This document shows, piece by piece, positions 36,940 through 47,072 of a DNA stretch of 64,000 bases. The translations under genes and the position numbers were made by a program. The first letter of the stretch is position 1. Each line of letters starts with the position of its first letter. The stretch is from Chromatiales bacterium (lineage in GTDB: Bacteria > Pseudomonadota > Gammaproteobacteria > Steroidobacterales > GCA-2729495). The stretch covers positions 16,592 through 80,591 of the forward strand of contig NZCC01000023.1 of assembly GCA_002688175.1 (NCBI GenBank). Reading direction: 5' to 3'. The notes below the pieces were generated by a model. It was not told the DNA's origin, searched no databases, and was given only the letters and a program-made list of their open reading frames with translations.

Positions 36940-37988
36940 ATGAATAAGACAACTTTTACGTGCAGTTCATTCGGGCATGGATTATTCCGCACATTACTTG
37001 TGCTGGTTTTAACTTTAGGCATGCCGCAAATATTTGCCGAGGAGGATCATTCTCAGCATCAGGGTCATCAGCACCAGATGACACCGGAACAGTTTGTCGA
37101 ATTGCGTGAAAAGATAGAAATTTATCGTGGCTTCACAGACCAACAGATTATCGACAGCATGTCACGGATGCGCAATCTTGGTGGCATGATCAGTGATGCC
37201 GGTGTAGTTGGGGATGTTGGTATCCTGGCTCTGGCGCATGGATATACAGACAAAGGAAATGCACAGTGGCTGGAAAAATTTTCAGCCATTTCTCGTGAAT
37301 ATCCGACCGGCTATGGTTTGGGTATGGCCATGATGTCAGCAGATCATATTCAAAAAGCTCTTGATGGGTTGGAGGCAGCAGGTGCCAGAAAAATTCTTGT
37401 CCTGCGCACGGAAATGGGTGACACGAATTCCCTTAACTATCAATGGCAATATATTTTTGGTCATCGCGACGTTTCATCTTACTTATCAGTAACACGGGTA
37501 ACGAGCAATGCTGAAATTATTTGGGGACCGTCACCCACGGCGCACCCCATAATGGGTGAAATAATGCTTGAGCATGCTCAACAGCTGAGTACTGATCCTG
37601 CCAACGAGATGGTTATTATCATGGGTCACGGTGCGATGACGGCAAAAGAAAATGAAATGAAATGGATCTGGAGGTAATGGCAAAGCATGCCAGGGCGATT
37701 AAAAAAGGAGGCGGCTTCAGGGAAGTTAAGCGCTGGAATGTTCAGGATGATTTACCGCCAGAGCAAAGAGCAGTCAATGTGGCGAAGGTCAGAGATTGGA
37801 TTAAGGTTGCGCAGGACCAGGGAATGAGCGTTATCGTTGTAACCAATGCGCTGACTCAAAGCGGCATTATGGGGCGGCTCAAGAATGATGTGAGCGGCAC
37901 GGGTGTGAAATTTAACGATACAGGGCTGATGCAGAATTCGCGTTTTTCAGATTGGATCAGGGCCGCAGTTAAAGAGAATTTATCCTGA
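36940..37988 (+). pseudogene. Exported His-rich CbiX/sirohydrochlorin-chelatase-like protein, apparent frameshift near 37660
   Basis: ORFs 36940..37677 and 37662..37988 form one protein; GILALAHG and VIIMGHG motifs; N-terminal EEDHSQHQGHQHQM after signal peptide. Confidence 0.6.
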
Positions 37989-38060
37989 AAAATGTGGCTA
38001 GATTTATGTGATCACCGCAAGTGATTTCACAACGCCTGTTGGCCGTTTACGTCTGTTGGT

Positions 38061-39167
38061 CTATAACAAGAGTTGATAGCTTAAGCCCAGAATCCAATCG
38101 GTTTCCATCTGAGGGCCATTGAGATCCTGATGAACCGGGATGCTGAGTTCGACACCCAGAACATGGTGTTCGCCCATAAATCCGTTCAAACTGAAGCCCA
38201 GGTCAGCGCGCGTACCACCAGTGGCATCCGGATCCGTCATGGGTGATCTGGCCGGGTTCAGCTCCGGGTCCTGACCGTCGATCCGATCCAGATCGGTGAC
38301 CGTCAGTTTGGCCGTACCCAGCAAAGCCGGGGTGAAGACAACTTTTCCCCAGCCGATGGCCTCCAGTACGTTGCCCAGTGTATAGCTGTTGTCATTGACT
38401 CCCAGGCGCCAGCGATAGTTGGCCTGGAAACCCCAGCCGAATCGGTCCGTACTATGCGCATAGGTCAGTGAGGGGATCAGGTCCCAGGTTCCGGATCCCG
38501 GCTGCATGGAGTAGCCGGCCTTGATGTAATTAGTGTTTGCGGTCGTCATCCCCGACATCGGGTTACTGCCGTGCATGGTGACAGTCACCCGTTCATCGAT
38601 GCTGCCGACAGGTATGCTCAGACCCAGGCTGGCGGTCCAGTTCTCATTAACCGTGTCCATCATGCTGATCAGGGCATCGCCCAGACCGTCTGTTTTCATG
38701 GAGCCTGTCATGTCCATCATCGGCATGTGCATGATCATGTCCATGGAATTTTCCTGATAGGTTCCCATGAGCATCACCGATACCCGGTCGCTAATTCCGT
38801 ACATGACCATCAGCATATGCATGTCCATGGTCATCTCGGTTGGCGCCATCATGTAATCCTTGCCGGGATCTTTCATCGGCGGCATCCCCGGTAGTGCACC
38901 GGAAATGTCTTTGCTGGGAATACTGTTGGTGCCGTTCTGGAGACCGGCCATGTCCATCCGCATGTAGCGGTACTCGAACATCCAGTCGCCTTTTTCATGC
39001 TGATGATGGATGTTGGCTGCAGCGCCGGTATGACCCGAGTGATCATCCATGCCAGATGTTTCGTGCTGACTGTGGTCGATCTCGGCGGTACTGATCGTTG
39101 TAGTCAGTAGCAGCGCAAGAGTAAACAGGCCTTGTCTTTGCAAGCAAGGTTGGCTGGTAAGAAGCAT
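38061..39167 (-). CDS. Outer-membrane transporter-like protein, Met/His-rich
   Basis: Signal peptide, HSQHETSGMDDHSGHTGAAANIHHQHEKGD and MTMDMHMLMVMYG...MDMIMHMPMMDM; beta-rich C-terminus. Confidence 0.65.
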   Translation of the reverse strand: MLLTSQPCLQRQGLFTLALLLTTTISTAEIDHSQHETSGMDDHSGHTGAAANIHHQHEKGDWMFEYRYMRMDMAGLQNGTNSIPSKDISGALPGMPPMKDPGKDYMMAPTEMTMDMHMLMVMYGISDRVSVMLMGTYQENSMDMIMHMPMMDMTGSMKTDGLGDALISMMDTVNENWTASLGLSIPVGSIDERVTVTMHGSNPMSGMTTANTNYIKAGYSMQPGSGTWDLIPSLTYAHSTDRFGWGFQANYRWRLGVNDNSYTLGNVLEAIGWGKVVFTPALLGTAKLTVTDLDRIDGQDPELNPARSPMTDPDATGGTRADLGFSLNGFMGEHHVLGVELSIPVHQDLNGPQMETDWILGLSYQLLL

Positions 39168-39195
39168 GATGTTTTAAGCTGCTATCGGTTAGTTG

Positions 39196-39739
39196 TTAAT
39201 CAATCGGAACATCGTCGACGGGTCGGTTCGTTGCCGTTCCGGCGATGCGCCAACCGCTGTTATCCTTGTTGATCAGAAAATACATCTCAGAAAAATCATG
39301 TGATGTCTGTGAGTCGTTTTTAATGCGATGGGTCTCAGTTTTTGTCTGGGTCCAGACGACTCCCAGTTCTCCGTCGATCTGCACATCCCGAATGTCGATG
39401 TGGCGTACATAGCTTTTGGTAGTCGAGAACAACACCGCCGACACTGTTGTCCACATGTTTGCCATGTTTTCAGTCAGAGGGAAATCTCTCGGACATGCCG
39501 GGGTGGGCCGGGTGCAGGTTATATTGTACAGCGCCTTCGGCCAGCAGTGCCAGTGCGGTATCCATGTCGCGAGAGCTCAGGGCGGTGTTGAAGTTGAGGA
39601 CGGTCTGTGCGGCCGGGTGTATATCGTTCTCGGCGGCCAGTGTCGGGACACTTGCTGCGAGGCTCAGCAGCAGGGCAGTCAGCAGGATCTGAATGGGGTA
39701 AAGCACAGGATTCTCCTCGTATATTGGTAAGAAATTCAC
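39196..39739 (-). pseudogene. NTF2-like secreted protein, apparent frameshift near 39478-39483
   Basis: ORFs 39470..39739 and 39196..39465 join as ...SERFPLTENMANMWTTVSAVLF if one T/C is removed. Confidence 0.65.
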
Positions 39740-39858
39740 TTATCGACGCTGTGTCGGCAAAAGTATACGGCATTCCCTGTAAAGAGAAAAGGCTTTATTT
39801 CAACCTGTTAATAGGCGTTACTATTTCTTCACAGAGCAGTTTAGTTGAGGACCTGTTT

Positions 39859-40365
39859 ATGCCAGATGACAAGGATTTTCATGCGGGAGAAATGGCCGCC
39901 CAGCAAAGGTGGCAAACGATACATTTATGGGACCAGGTGCGGCGCACCCGGTTGTTGCTGGATCATATTCCTGAAGAATTTCAGGAACGTGTTCATCAAG
40001 CACCTTTCTTTTTTTTAGCCACCAGCGATGACCATGGCGCCTGCGATTGCTCATTCAAGGGAGGTGGCCCCGGCCTTATTCAGATCATCAACAGCAAACA
40101 ACTTGCCTTTCCGGACTTTAACGGCAATGGAGCTTTCATGAGTGTGGGCAATATTTTGAAAAATCCGCAGGTTGGAATGTTGTTTATTGATTTTTCTGAT
40201 GGTGCGAGGTTGCGGGTCAATGGTCGGGCCTCGGTGCATGATGATGGTGAGGTCATGGAATTGTTTCCGGATCATCCCCGAGTCATCCTGGTTGAGATCG
40301 AACAGGTGGTACCCAATTGTGCTGCTCATGTTCCCAAACTTGTGCCGTTAGAGGAGGTGAAGTAA
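39859..40365 (+). CDS. Pyridoxamine 5'-phosphate oxidase-family (flavin-binding split barrel) protein
   Basis: FFFLATSDDHGACDCSFKGG...GMLFIDFSDGARLRVNGRA. Confidence 0.88.
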   Translation: MPDDKDFHAGEMAAQQRWQTIHLWDQVRRTRLLLDHIPEEFQERVHQAPFFFLATSDDHGACDCSFKGGGPGLIQIINSKQLAFPDFNGNGAFMSVGNILKNPQVGMLFIDFSDGARLRVNGRASVHDDGEVMELFPDHPRVILVEIEQVVPNCAAHVPKLVPLEEVK

Positions 40366-40594
40366 ACGCTGTAAGTCTTTAAGACTTTTAGTGAAGATGT
40401 TCGAATAGTTGTTGAGCTTGCCTAAGGCATAGATTTAATGAGTTATTTGCCGTACTTGACGGCTAAGCAAATCGTATGCTATACACAGAAAATAGGGATT
40501 GCGTGGGGCTTGCCATCACCTGACTGGGCAGTTTCAGCGGAGGTGGCAACGTGCATTGGTTGTTGCTTGCGCAGTAACGGAGGTTCAGGTGACC

Positions 40595-41347
40595 ATGTTC
40601 CGCACACCGAGTCTTGAGCATCTTCATAAGGTCATCGTTCTGAATACCAAGGGTGGTTGTGGCAAAACAACGCTGGCAACCAACGTAGCGAGCTACTACG
40701 CCCTTAGAGGCCCTCCTCCCACACTCATTGACTACGACCCGCATGGATTTTCGATGCGTTGGCTGGACAAACGTACCACCAATCGTCCGGCTATCCATGG
40801 TATTGCGGCCTATGAGCAAGGACTGCAGGGTAGTGCTGAACTGCAAGTGCAGTCTGACACGAGTGCGGTGATCGTTGACTTGCCGGCCAATATAGCGGTT
40901 AACGACCTGTACCATCATGTTCATGATGCAGACAGTATCCTGATTCCTGTTCTACCTTCTGAAATCGATATTTTTTCAGCATCGCGTTTTATTGCTGAAC
41001 TGTTATTGGATGTGGGGCTGGACAGGCGTAACCGGAGAATTGCAATCGTTGCGAATCGTGTCCGGCAAAATACCAGGAGCTGGCAAATGCTGACGCGGTT
41101 CCTGACCAGCCTCAGGATTCCCATGGTCTCCGTGCTACGGGACAGCCAGAACTATGTGCAGGCTGCTGCTCAGGGCATTGGTATTTTAGAAATGCCCGGC
41201 TACCGGGTCAGGAAAGATATCGAATCGATTAACGCGGTTGTGGAATGGCTCGACCAATGGCAAATGCGTCGATTGGATACAGTCGTTGAGCCTGGTTTCG
41301 AACATTTACCGGGTGCAGAGGTATTAACGCCGGCACTGCGAAAGTAG
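40595..41347 (+). CDS. ParA/MinD-family ATPase (orphan)
   Basis: KGGCGKTTLATNVASYYA deviant Walker A; VIVDLPAN; no ParB-like ORF adjacent. Confidence 0.88.
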   Translation: MFRTPSLEHLHKVIVLNTKGGCGKTTLATNVASYYALRGPPPTLIDYDPHGFSMRWLDKRTTNRPAIHGIAAYEQGLQGSAELQVQSDTSAVIVDLPANIAVNDLYHHVHDADSILIPVLPSEIDIFSASRFIAELLLDVGLDRRNRRIAIVANRVRQNTRSWQMLTRFLTSLRIPMVSVLRDSQNYVQAAAQGIGILEMPGYRVRKDIESINAVVEWLDQWQMRRLDTVVEPGFEHLPGAEVLTPALRK

Positions 41348-41349
41348 AC

Positions 41350-41369
41350 AGGTAACTTTTTACCTTTCA
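41350..41369. terminator. Small stem-loop between convergent genes
   Basis: AGGTAA-cttt-TTACCT. Confidence 0.45.
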
Positions 41370-42379
41370 ATAAACTCGATCGTCTTTTTGGCGAGTACTT
41401 CAGGGTTGTCTTCGATCAGGAAGAAGCCTGTGTCCGGATAGGTCTCATGTGGCTGGCCCAGCGTGCCGGGAATCTGGTCGTGAAATTCTTTTGGATCTAA
41501 GCTGTTTTCGGCTATCGTCTGGCTGACCAGCGTCAGCGTTGGTTTGGTCCAGTTGCCGAGTTTTTCCCACACTTCTCGGTTCAGGGCATCTGCGGGATTC
41601 AGCATCGTTGCCGGGATCAGCATTGGCAGGCGGCGCGGACCGCCCTTATAAGACTCAGTGGGATATGGGGCATCAAGGCCTTTGAGGGTATCGGCATCAA
41701 GGTCTTTGAAGGTCATGTCCGAGACCATGCTGCTGATTGGAAATACATCCTGCTTCAGGGTGTAGCGTCGCCATCCGGCTACCCAGACTGCACTCAGGAT
41801 ACTGTTGGCGCGGGGCACGATCGTGGTGACCAGTATGAGTTGTGAGAAGATGTCGGGATGCTCAACCGCCACTGGCAGGCCAAAGTAACCGCCCCAGTCG
41901 AACAGAAAGCCGGTGCTGTTCCTGATGTTCAGTGCCTCAAGTGTTGCGGTCAGCCAATCGATTTGGTTTTGGTAGGTGTGTGCATTCCAGTCGGCGGGTT
42001 TGTCGGAGCGGCCGAAACCAATCAGGTCCGGAACGACGACCCGGTACCCGGCTGCGGTCAGCAGCGGGATCATTTTTCTGTAGGAATAACTCCAGGTAGC
42101 CTGTCCATGCAGCAGTAAAATAACCTGTCCGTCGGCAGGGCCTTCATCAAGATAGTGAACACGCAAGGCGCCAAGGTCAGAGTCTCTGATCTCGACATAG
42201 CGTGGCTCGTACGTAAAGTCATTCAGGGATACAAACCGGGCATCCGGTGTACGCAGAACAGGTGAGTATGGATCAACTGCGACAGCATCGCCGGCTGATT
42301 GCACGTCATAGTGGTTGAAGGCGAAAAGCAATAATACGCCAACAAGTAATACTAAAAGTATTATCGGTATTTTGCGCAT
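41360..42379 (-). CDS. Alpha/beta-hydrolase (haloalkane dehalogenase-like)
   Basis: LLLHGQATWSYSYRKMIPLL, VVPDLIGFGRSDKP. Confidence 0.88.
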   Translation of the reverse strand: MRKIPIILLVLLVGVLLLFAFNHYDVQSAGDAVAVDPYSPVLRTPDARFVSLNDFTYEPRYVEIRDSDLGALRVHYLDEGPADGQVILLLHGQATWSYSYRKMIPLLTAAGYRVVVPDLIGFGRSDKPADWNAHTYQNQIDWLTATLEALNIRNSTGFLFDWGGYFGLPVAVEHPDIFSQLILVTTIVPRANSILSAVWVAGWRRYTLKQDVFPISSMVSDMTFKDLDADTLKGLDAPYPTESYKGGPRRLPMLIPATMLNPADALNREVWEKLGNWTKPTLTLVSQTIAENSLDPKEFHDQIPGTLGQPHETYPDTGFFLIEDNPEVLAKKTIEFIER

Positions 42380-42480
42380 GTCAGTCCTCCAAATACGCGT
42401 AGAATACTTTTACTTATAATAATTTTTTTGTGACAACTGGTTCAGTCAGTGGTTCCTCTAATTTTCGTTAAATAAGGCGG

Positions 42481-43290
42481 TTACCAGGGCAAGATAGTGC
42501 CGTCTTCATAGTTTAGAAACTTGCCGTTATCTTCCAGCGTGAGGCCATCGATAACCTTCAGCATTTTTACTACGCTTTCATCTGTTTCGATCGTGTTCGG
42601 AATTTTTATACCCTTGAAGCGTTCTATATCTTCCATCGTATTAACCTGTCCGGGTGACAGCAGTGTCAGGATGACGCCTTTTTTAGGCGTTTCAAACGAG
42701 AGTGTATGCATGTACATATTCAGGGCGGCCTTGCTGGCGCGGTAGCTGTACATCATCGGCATTTTCGGGCCGAGCTCAAATGAACCGCTCTTGCTGGAGA
42801 TTATGATGATTTTCTTTTGCCCGGAAGCAACGACTGCAGCCATGAATGCCTGGGCAAGTTTTAGTGGGGCGATGGCATTCACTTCCATGCTCTTGCGCGC
42901 TATATCCCAGTCAACACCAGACACACGTTTGAAGGCGGACTTGTACTTCGGGGTAAGGCCCGCATTGCTGAGTAACACATCAATGGTTTGCTCAGTATAT
43001 TTTGCCGCCAGTTCATCGATACGGGCAAAGTCGGTGACATCGAGCTGCTCGATAACTACCTTTTCATGGGCGGCAGTCAGGGCCTGTAATTGGTCGGCTT
43101 TTTCCGGTTTGCGAGCGGTCGCAATGACATTCCAGCCAAGAGCAGCATACTGTTTGACGAATTCAAGGCCGATGCCGCGATTGGCCCCGGTGATAAAGAC
43201 GGTTGGGCTGGCGGGATCAAGGTCTGCCCAGGCAGTTGATGAAAATACGACTAGCAGCAGGACGAGTGATCTGAGACAAATTTTATGCAT
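42481..43290 (-). CDS. SDR-family oxidoreductase with signal peptide
   Basis: FITGANRGIGLEFVKQYA, LSNAG, YRASKAALNMY. Confidence 0.9.
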   Translation of the reverse strand: MHKICLRSLVLLLVVFSSTAWADLDPASPTVFITGANRGIGLEFVKQYAALGWNVIATARKPEKADQLQALTAAHEKVVIEQLDVTDFARIDELAAKYTEQTIDVLLSNAGLTPKYKSAFKRVSGVDWDIARKSMEVNAIAPLKLAQAFMAAVVASGQKKIIIISSKSGSFELGPKMPMMYSYRASKAALNMYMHTLSFETPKKGVILTLLSPGQVNTMEDIERFKGIKIPNTIETDESVVKMLKVIDGLTLEDNGKFLNYEDGTILPW

Positions 43291-43373
43291 TATTAATTCT
43301 CTGGTTGGATACGTTTAGTGCAGAAATTATAGCTGAGAAAAACACACCCATGGACAGGTGTCTTTCCCGCTGT

Positions 43374-44576
43374 TCACTTTTGGGGTCTGGATAACCCTAT
43401 GCCCAGCAAGGGTTTGCCGAATTTTGCATTCACGGTGTCGATGGCATCGAGAATTTTTTTATCGTGTGCCTGTTGTTCAGGCGGCTCGAACAGATCTGCC
43501 TGCGCAGCATCTGGTACTGCCCAGCCGCTCATTCCAACGCCAATGAGTCGTACCGGCCGGTCCGGCAGATTGCTGTTGTTTAAGAGTGACCATGCCGTTG
43601 TCAGTAAGATTCGCTCGTCATCGGTCGGCGCAGGCAGGGTTTTTTGCCGGGTGTAGGTATCGAAACCGTGGTAGCGGATTTTGAGTGTCACGACCGTGCC
43701 CGTGAGTGTTTCCCGCCGAGCTGTACGGGCGACTTCAGTAGCTAGTTCCCGCAGTACATCATGCAGGCGATCATGGTCATGAACGTCGGTGCCGAAGGTG
43801 GTTTCTTTGGAAATACTTTTGCGCTGGCGATCCGTGACAATATTGTCTGACGCCTGACCGTGGGCCTGGCGGTGGAAGCTTTCCGCCGCACTCTGACCGA
43901 GGTGTTCTTTGAGTATTGCCATCGGTGTGGCCCGCAACTCGGCTACGGTGTGGATATTAAGTTGGTCGAAGCGTTTCTGTGTCTGGCGGCCGAGTCCGCG
44001 CAGGTTGGCTACCGGCATCGGGGCCAGGAATGTCAGTACATCCGCGGGCGGGATCACCGTCAGGCCATCGGGCTTGCCGGCTTCGGAGCCGAGTTTGGCA
44101 ATCAGTCGGTTAGGCCCGATACCCACCGATACCGTCAGCCCGGTTGCGGCCTGGATACGTTGTCGGATCTCGCGTCCGATGGTGTCCGGTGGCCCGGAAA
44201 TTTTCTCCAGGCCGCTGAGGTCAAGATAGGCCTCGTCAATCGATGCTTTCTCCACCACCGGTGTGAAATCAGCAAGGATCGAGAATACCTCGCGCGAGGC
44301 CCGTTGGTATTTTTTCATGTCCGGTCGCAGGTAAACGGCATCCGGACAGCACCGGGCCACCTGGTCAATCGGCATCGCCGAGTGGATGCCGTATTCCCGT
44401 GCCTCATAGGAGCACGCGGCTACTACCCCGCGATTCCCCGGCATCGCACCGACGATGACCGGACGTCCCCGGTACTCGGGATGATCACGCTGCTCGCAAC
44501 TGGCAAAGAAGGCATCGAGATCGACATGGGCAATCCAGCGGTGTGGTTTTGCTGCAGGAGGTCGCATCAGGCCATG
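43374..44576 (-). CDS. dinB: DNA polymerase IV
   Basis: HVDLDAFFASCEQ...KASIDEAYLDLSG...VSVGIGPNRLIAKLGSEAGKPDG; start assigned near MRPPAAK. Confidence 0.95.
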   Translation of the reverse strand, partial: HGLMRPPAAKPHRWIAHVDLDAFFASCEQRDHPEYRGRPVIVGAMPGNRGVVAACSYEAREYGIHSAMPIDQVARCCPDAVYLRPDMKKYQRASREVFSILADFTPVVEKASIDEAYLDLSGLEKISGPPDTIGREIRQRIQAATGLTVSVGIGPNRLIAKLGSEAGKPDGLTVIPPADVLTFLAPMPVANLRGLGRQTQKRFDQLNIHTVAELRATPMAILKEHLGQSAAESFHRQAHGQASDNIVTDRQRKSISKETTFGTDVHDHDRLHDVLRELATEVARTARRETLTGTVVTLKIRYHGFDTYTRQKTLPAPTDDERILLTTAWSLLNNSNLPDRPVRLIGVGMSGWAVPDAAQADLFEPPEQQAHDKKILDAIDTVNAKFGKPLLGIGLSRPQK

Positions 44577-44755
44577 GTGACAAAAAATCAGTGCCGGATA
44601 CCAGCTATTTTTTAATCGCATACCTATGCTGGCTACAGGCCATTACTCAGCGTCACCGGGGTGATAGAATCGCTCCACCAGATTTTGCTGGGGTCATTAT
44701 CTCAGCGCGACTGACCGGGTGATATCTGGATGCAACAACCTAGGAAACGACAACG

Positions 44756-45256
44756 ATGATGCTCGAACAATTTCAGGCGTTGGCGGCGTACCACCGGCAA
44801 ATGAACCTGCAGTTTTACACCGTCTGTGCACAGCTTGGAGAAGAGGAGCTCAAGCAAGACCGGGGCGCTTATTTTAAGTCAATATTTGGCACACTCAATC
44901 ACATGCTATTGACCGATCGGCTATGGCTCAGTGGTTTTCTTGGCAAACCAATTTCGTTTGGCTCGCTTTACGAAGAGCTGTATGACAACTTTGCTGAACT
45001 GCGCAGCGGACGTGAGCAGACCGATGCTGATATCAAGGCCTGGGTAGAGTTGTTGACGAAAGAGTCGTTACAAGTGCCCTTCAGCGATGGGCTGCAGTTT
45101 CCACTATGGCTCACCATTACCCACTTCTTCAACCATCAGACCCATCATCGTGGCCAGCTTTCGACTCTGCTGAGCCAGTCCGGGCTGGATTTCGGTGCGA
45201 CAGACCTGCCGTGGATTGAGGGTGTTAGCGCGCACGTTACAGCAGGGTCATCTTGA
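44756..45256 (+). CDS. DinB-fold (DfsB/YfiT-like) metal-binding four-helix protein
   Basis: LNHMLLTDRLWLSGF...THFFNHQTHHRGQLSTLL. Confidence 0.9.
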   Translation: MMLEQFQALAAYHRQMNLQFYTVCAQLGEEELKQDRGAYFKSIFGTLNHMLLTDRLWLSGFLGKPISFGSLYEELYDNFAELRSGREQTDADIKAWVELLTKESLQVPFSDGLQFPLWLTITHFFNHQTHHRGQLSTLLSQSGLDFGATDLPWIEGVSAHVTAGSS

Positions 45257-46008
45257 ATAAGACTGAGTTTCTGTACCCACGTAACAGCTATCCCGACCTG
45301 TTTACTGATTTTTATGCTGATATAAATGGTGGCGCAGCGGCCGAAACACCATGCGAGACACAGGCCGATAATTGGTGGTGTCGGTCGCAGACTTCACGCG
45401 GTGCGGTTCTAGATAAGGCCGGTTACGCGATGTTGCATATCGTTGACGGTAAGATCTATAACAGTCCGGGCAGTATCAAGCTGTTCGAAACCCTGGCCTA
45501 CCCGGTAAATCCGCGGGTACCGGGATTAATTTTTTTAATGAACCTGAATCAGACTGAGGCCGCAGGAAAGTCAGTGGTCTTCTGTATTGATATTTTTTTT
45601 CAGAATAACAAGCTGAACTCTGCGGCGACAGAAATCCTTACGACCGCATTGAAGCCCGTTTACGAACGGCATGATCAAGATTTCAGTGAACGTTACAAGG
45701 CAGAGCCTGGGCGAATACTTGCCGGGCTTGTCTCGGAATGTGGCGTCATGGACTTTTTTACAGCGACTGATTCCGATTCATTTCCGGACGAGCTGTTGCA
45801 TGCCGGGCTATCGGCCTACCGTGACATATTGACACTGACAAATGACGATGTGCCGACAGATGAAGACCATGTGGCCATGAATCAACACCGGCAACGTCTG
45901 CTCGAATGGTTAACCGTTGATGACATCGGTATCCAGTTTGCGACGGCCAGTGGGGTGCCGATGTCGGTCATAGAAGCTTACGGATATCCGCCAGTAGTCC
46001 GGTATTAA
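45253..46008 (+). CDS. Uncharacterised protein; possible bilin-reductase-like fold
   Basis: VNPRVPGLIFLMNLNQTEAAGKSVVFCIDIFFQN and C-terminal YRDILTLTNDDVPTDEDHVAMNQHRQRLLEWLTVDDIGIQFATASG (by-eye FDBR-like layout); ATGA-type overlap with upstream gene. Confidence 0.4.
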   Translation: MNKTEFLYPRNSYPDLFTDFYADINGGAAAETPCETQADNWWCRSQTSRGAVLDKAGYAMLHIVDGKIYNSPGSIKLFETLAYPVNPRVPGLIFLMNLNQTEAAGKSVVFCIDIFFQNNKLNSAATEILTTALKPVYERHDQDFSERYKAEPGRILAGLVSECGVMDFFTATDSDSFPDELLHAGLSAYRDILTLTNDDVPTDEDHVAMNQHRQRLLEWLTVDDIGIQFATASGVPMSVIEAYGYPPVVRY

Positions 46009-46052
46009 AGTATGCAGGTTGATCGCCATGGCCCTGACGACAGGAGATATTG

Positions 46053-46985
46053 ATGAGGTATGTGTGGTACCTGTGCCTGGTTTTGTTCATCAGCGGGTTG
46101 ACGGCATGCTCACCGATCCAGGATTTTTTCTTCGCTGCTGAACCGGTCGTCGAATTTGAGCGCCAGGCATTAGGTGGGCGGTTGTTCGACATGTGGTATG
46201 ACGAGATCGAGGAGAACTTTGTTCCGGATGATCCGGATACGCTCCGGATTGATGGACACGGTGGGCCGCATGGCAATGGCACACTGAACGGCGCCGATGG
46301 AGAACCGGTCGAGAACACCGGTCACGACTATCGGCTCAAGAACCTGTTCGGTTGGGATATGCGTGGCGATGCGGGTATCTACGGGCGTGACCACCAGGCC
46401 AAGCCGTGGGTACTGCAGACCGGCCCGTTGAGTCCGCAGCATGGCGGCGCAACGCGCGGGTTCTGGATTGCCGCTGTGACGAATGGTGATCAGGAGCTTG
46501 GAATCCCGGTATACGGCGATGTTCTGCTCCCGGGTGAGATTGAGGCACTGGTCGATTTCATGCTGGCCGTGCGTGACGGGCAGTTACCGCATCCCGATGA
46601 TCTGTATGCCCTGTCAACCGAAGCACCAAAAGGATTTATTCTCGCGCCGGGTGGTGATGCCGCGCGGGGCCGCCAGTTCTATGCTGCGCAGTGTGCCGAA
46701 TGCCATGGTGACGATGCGACAAAAATTATTTTTGATAACGGTGAGCAGAGCCTCGGTCAGCATGCGCGACACTATGGTTATGCCATTGCGATGATTTCGC
46801 TGTCCGGTGAGCCCGGTTCGGAGATGGGCGCGGAATTGTCTTTGAATCTTACTGCCGCTAAGCAGACCGCAACATTGCTGGATTTACTGGCCGCGCTTTG
46901 CGACCGTGAGCGCTACCCTCGTGGTGCCGGAACTGATCCGGATGTGCCGGATGGTGATCCGCGTTGCCGGGAATATCTTCGCTAG
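46053..46985 (+). CDS. c-type cytochrome lipoprotein
   Basis: Lipobox LTAC; CAECH haem motif. Confidence 0.85.
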   Translation: MRYVWYLCLVLFISGLTACSPIQDFFFAAEPVVEFERQALGGRLFDMWYDEIEENFVPDDPDTLRIDGHGGPHGNGTLNGADGEPVENTGHDYRLKNLFGWDMRGDAGIYGRDHQAKPWVLQTGPLSPQHGGATRGFWIAAVTNGDQELGIPVYGDVLLPGEIEALVDFMLAVRDGQLPHPDDLYALSTEAPKGFILAPGGDAARGRQFYAAQCAECHGDDATKIIFDNGEQSLGQHARHYGYAIAMISLSGEPGSEMGAELSLNLTAAKQTATLLDLLAALCDRERYPRGAGTDPDVPDGDPRCREYLR

Positions 46986-47072
46986 AAAACAGAGGCCTGA
47001 TTGTCAGGCAGCCGTTGGCCTGTGTCGATATAATGCTGTAGTACGGTATTGCATCGGCTGGAGAACTCTAAA

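Noticed and set aside
36655-36940. ORF 36663..36875 and the 5' extension of ORF 36733
   Set aside because: No recognisable domain; real gene begins with a signal peptide at 36940.
43374-45256. Two adjacent DinB genes as a damage-response operon
   Set aside because: Name coincidence: Pol IV (dinB) and DinB-fold metalloprotein are unrelated, divergently oriented, and no CTGT-N8-ACAG SOS box was seen between them.
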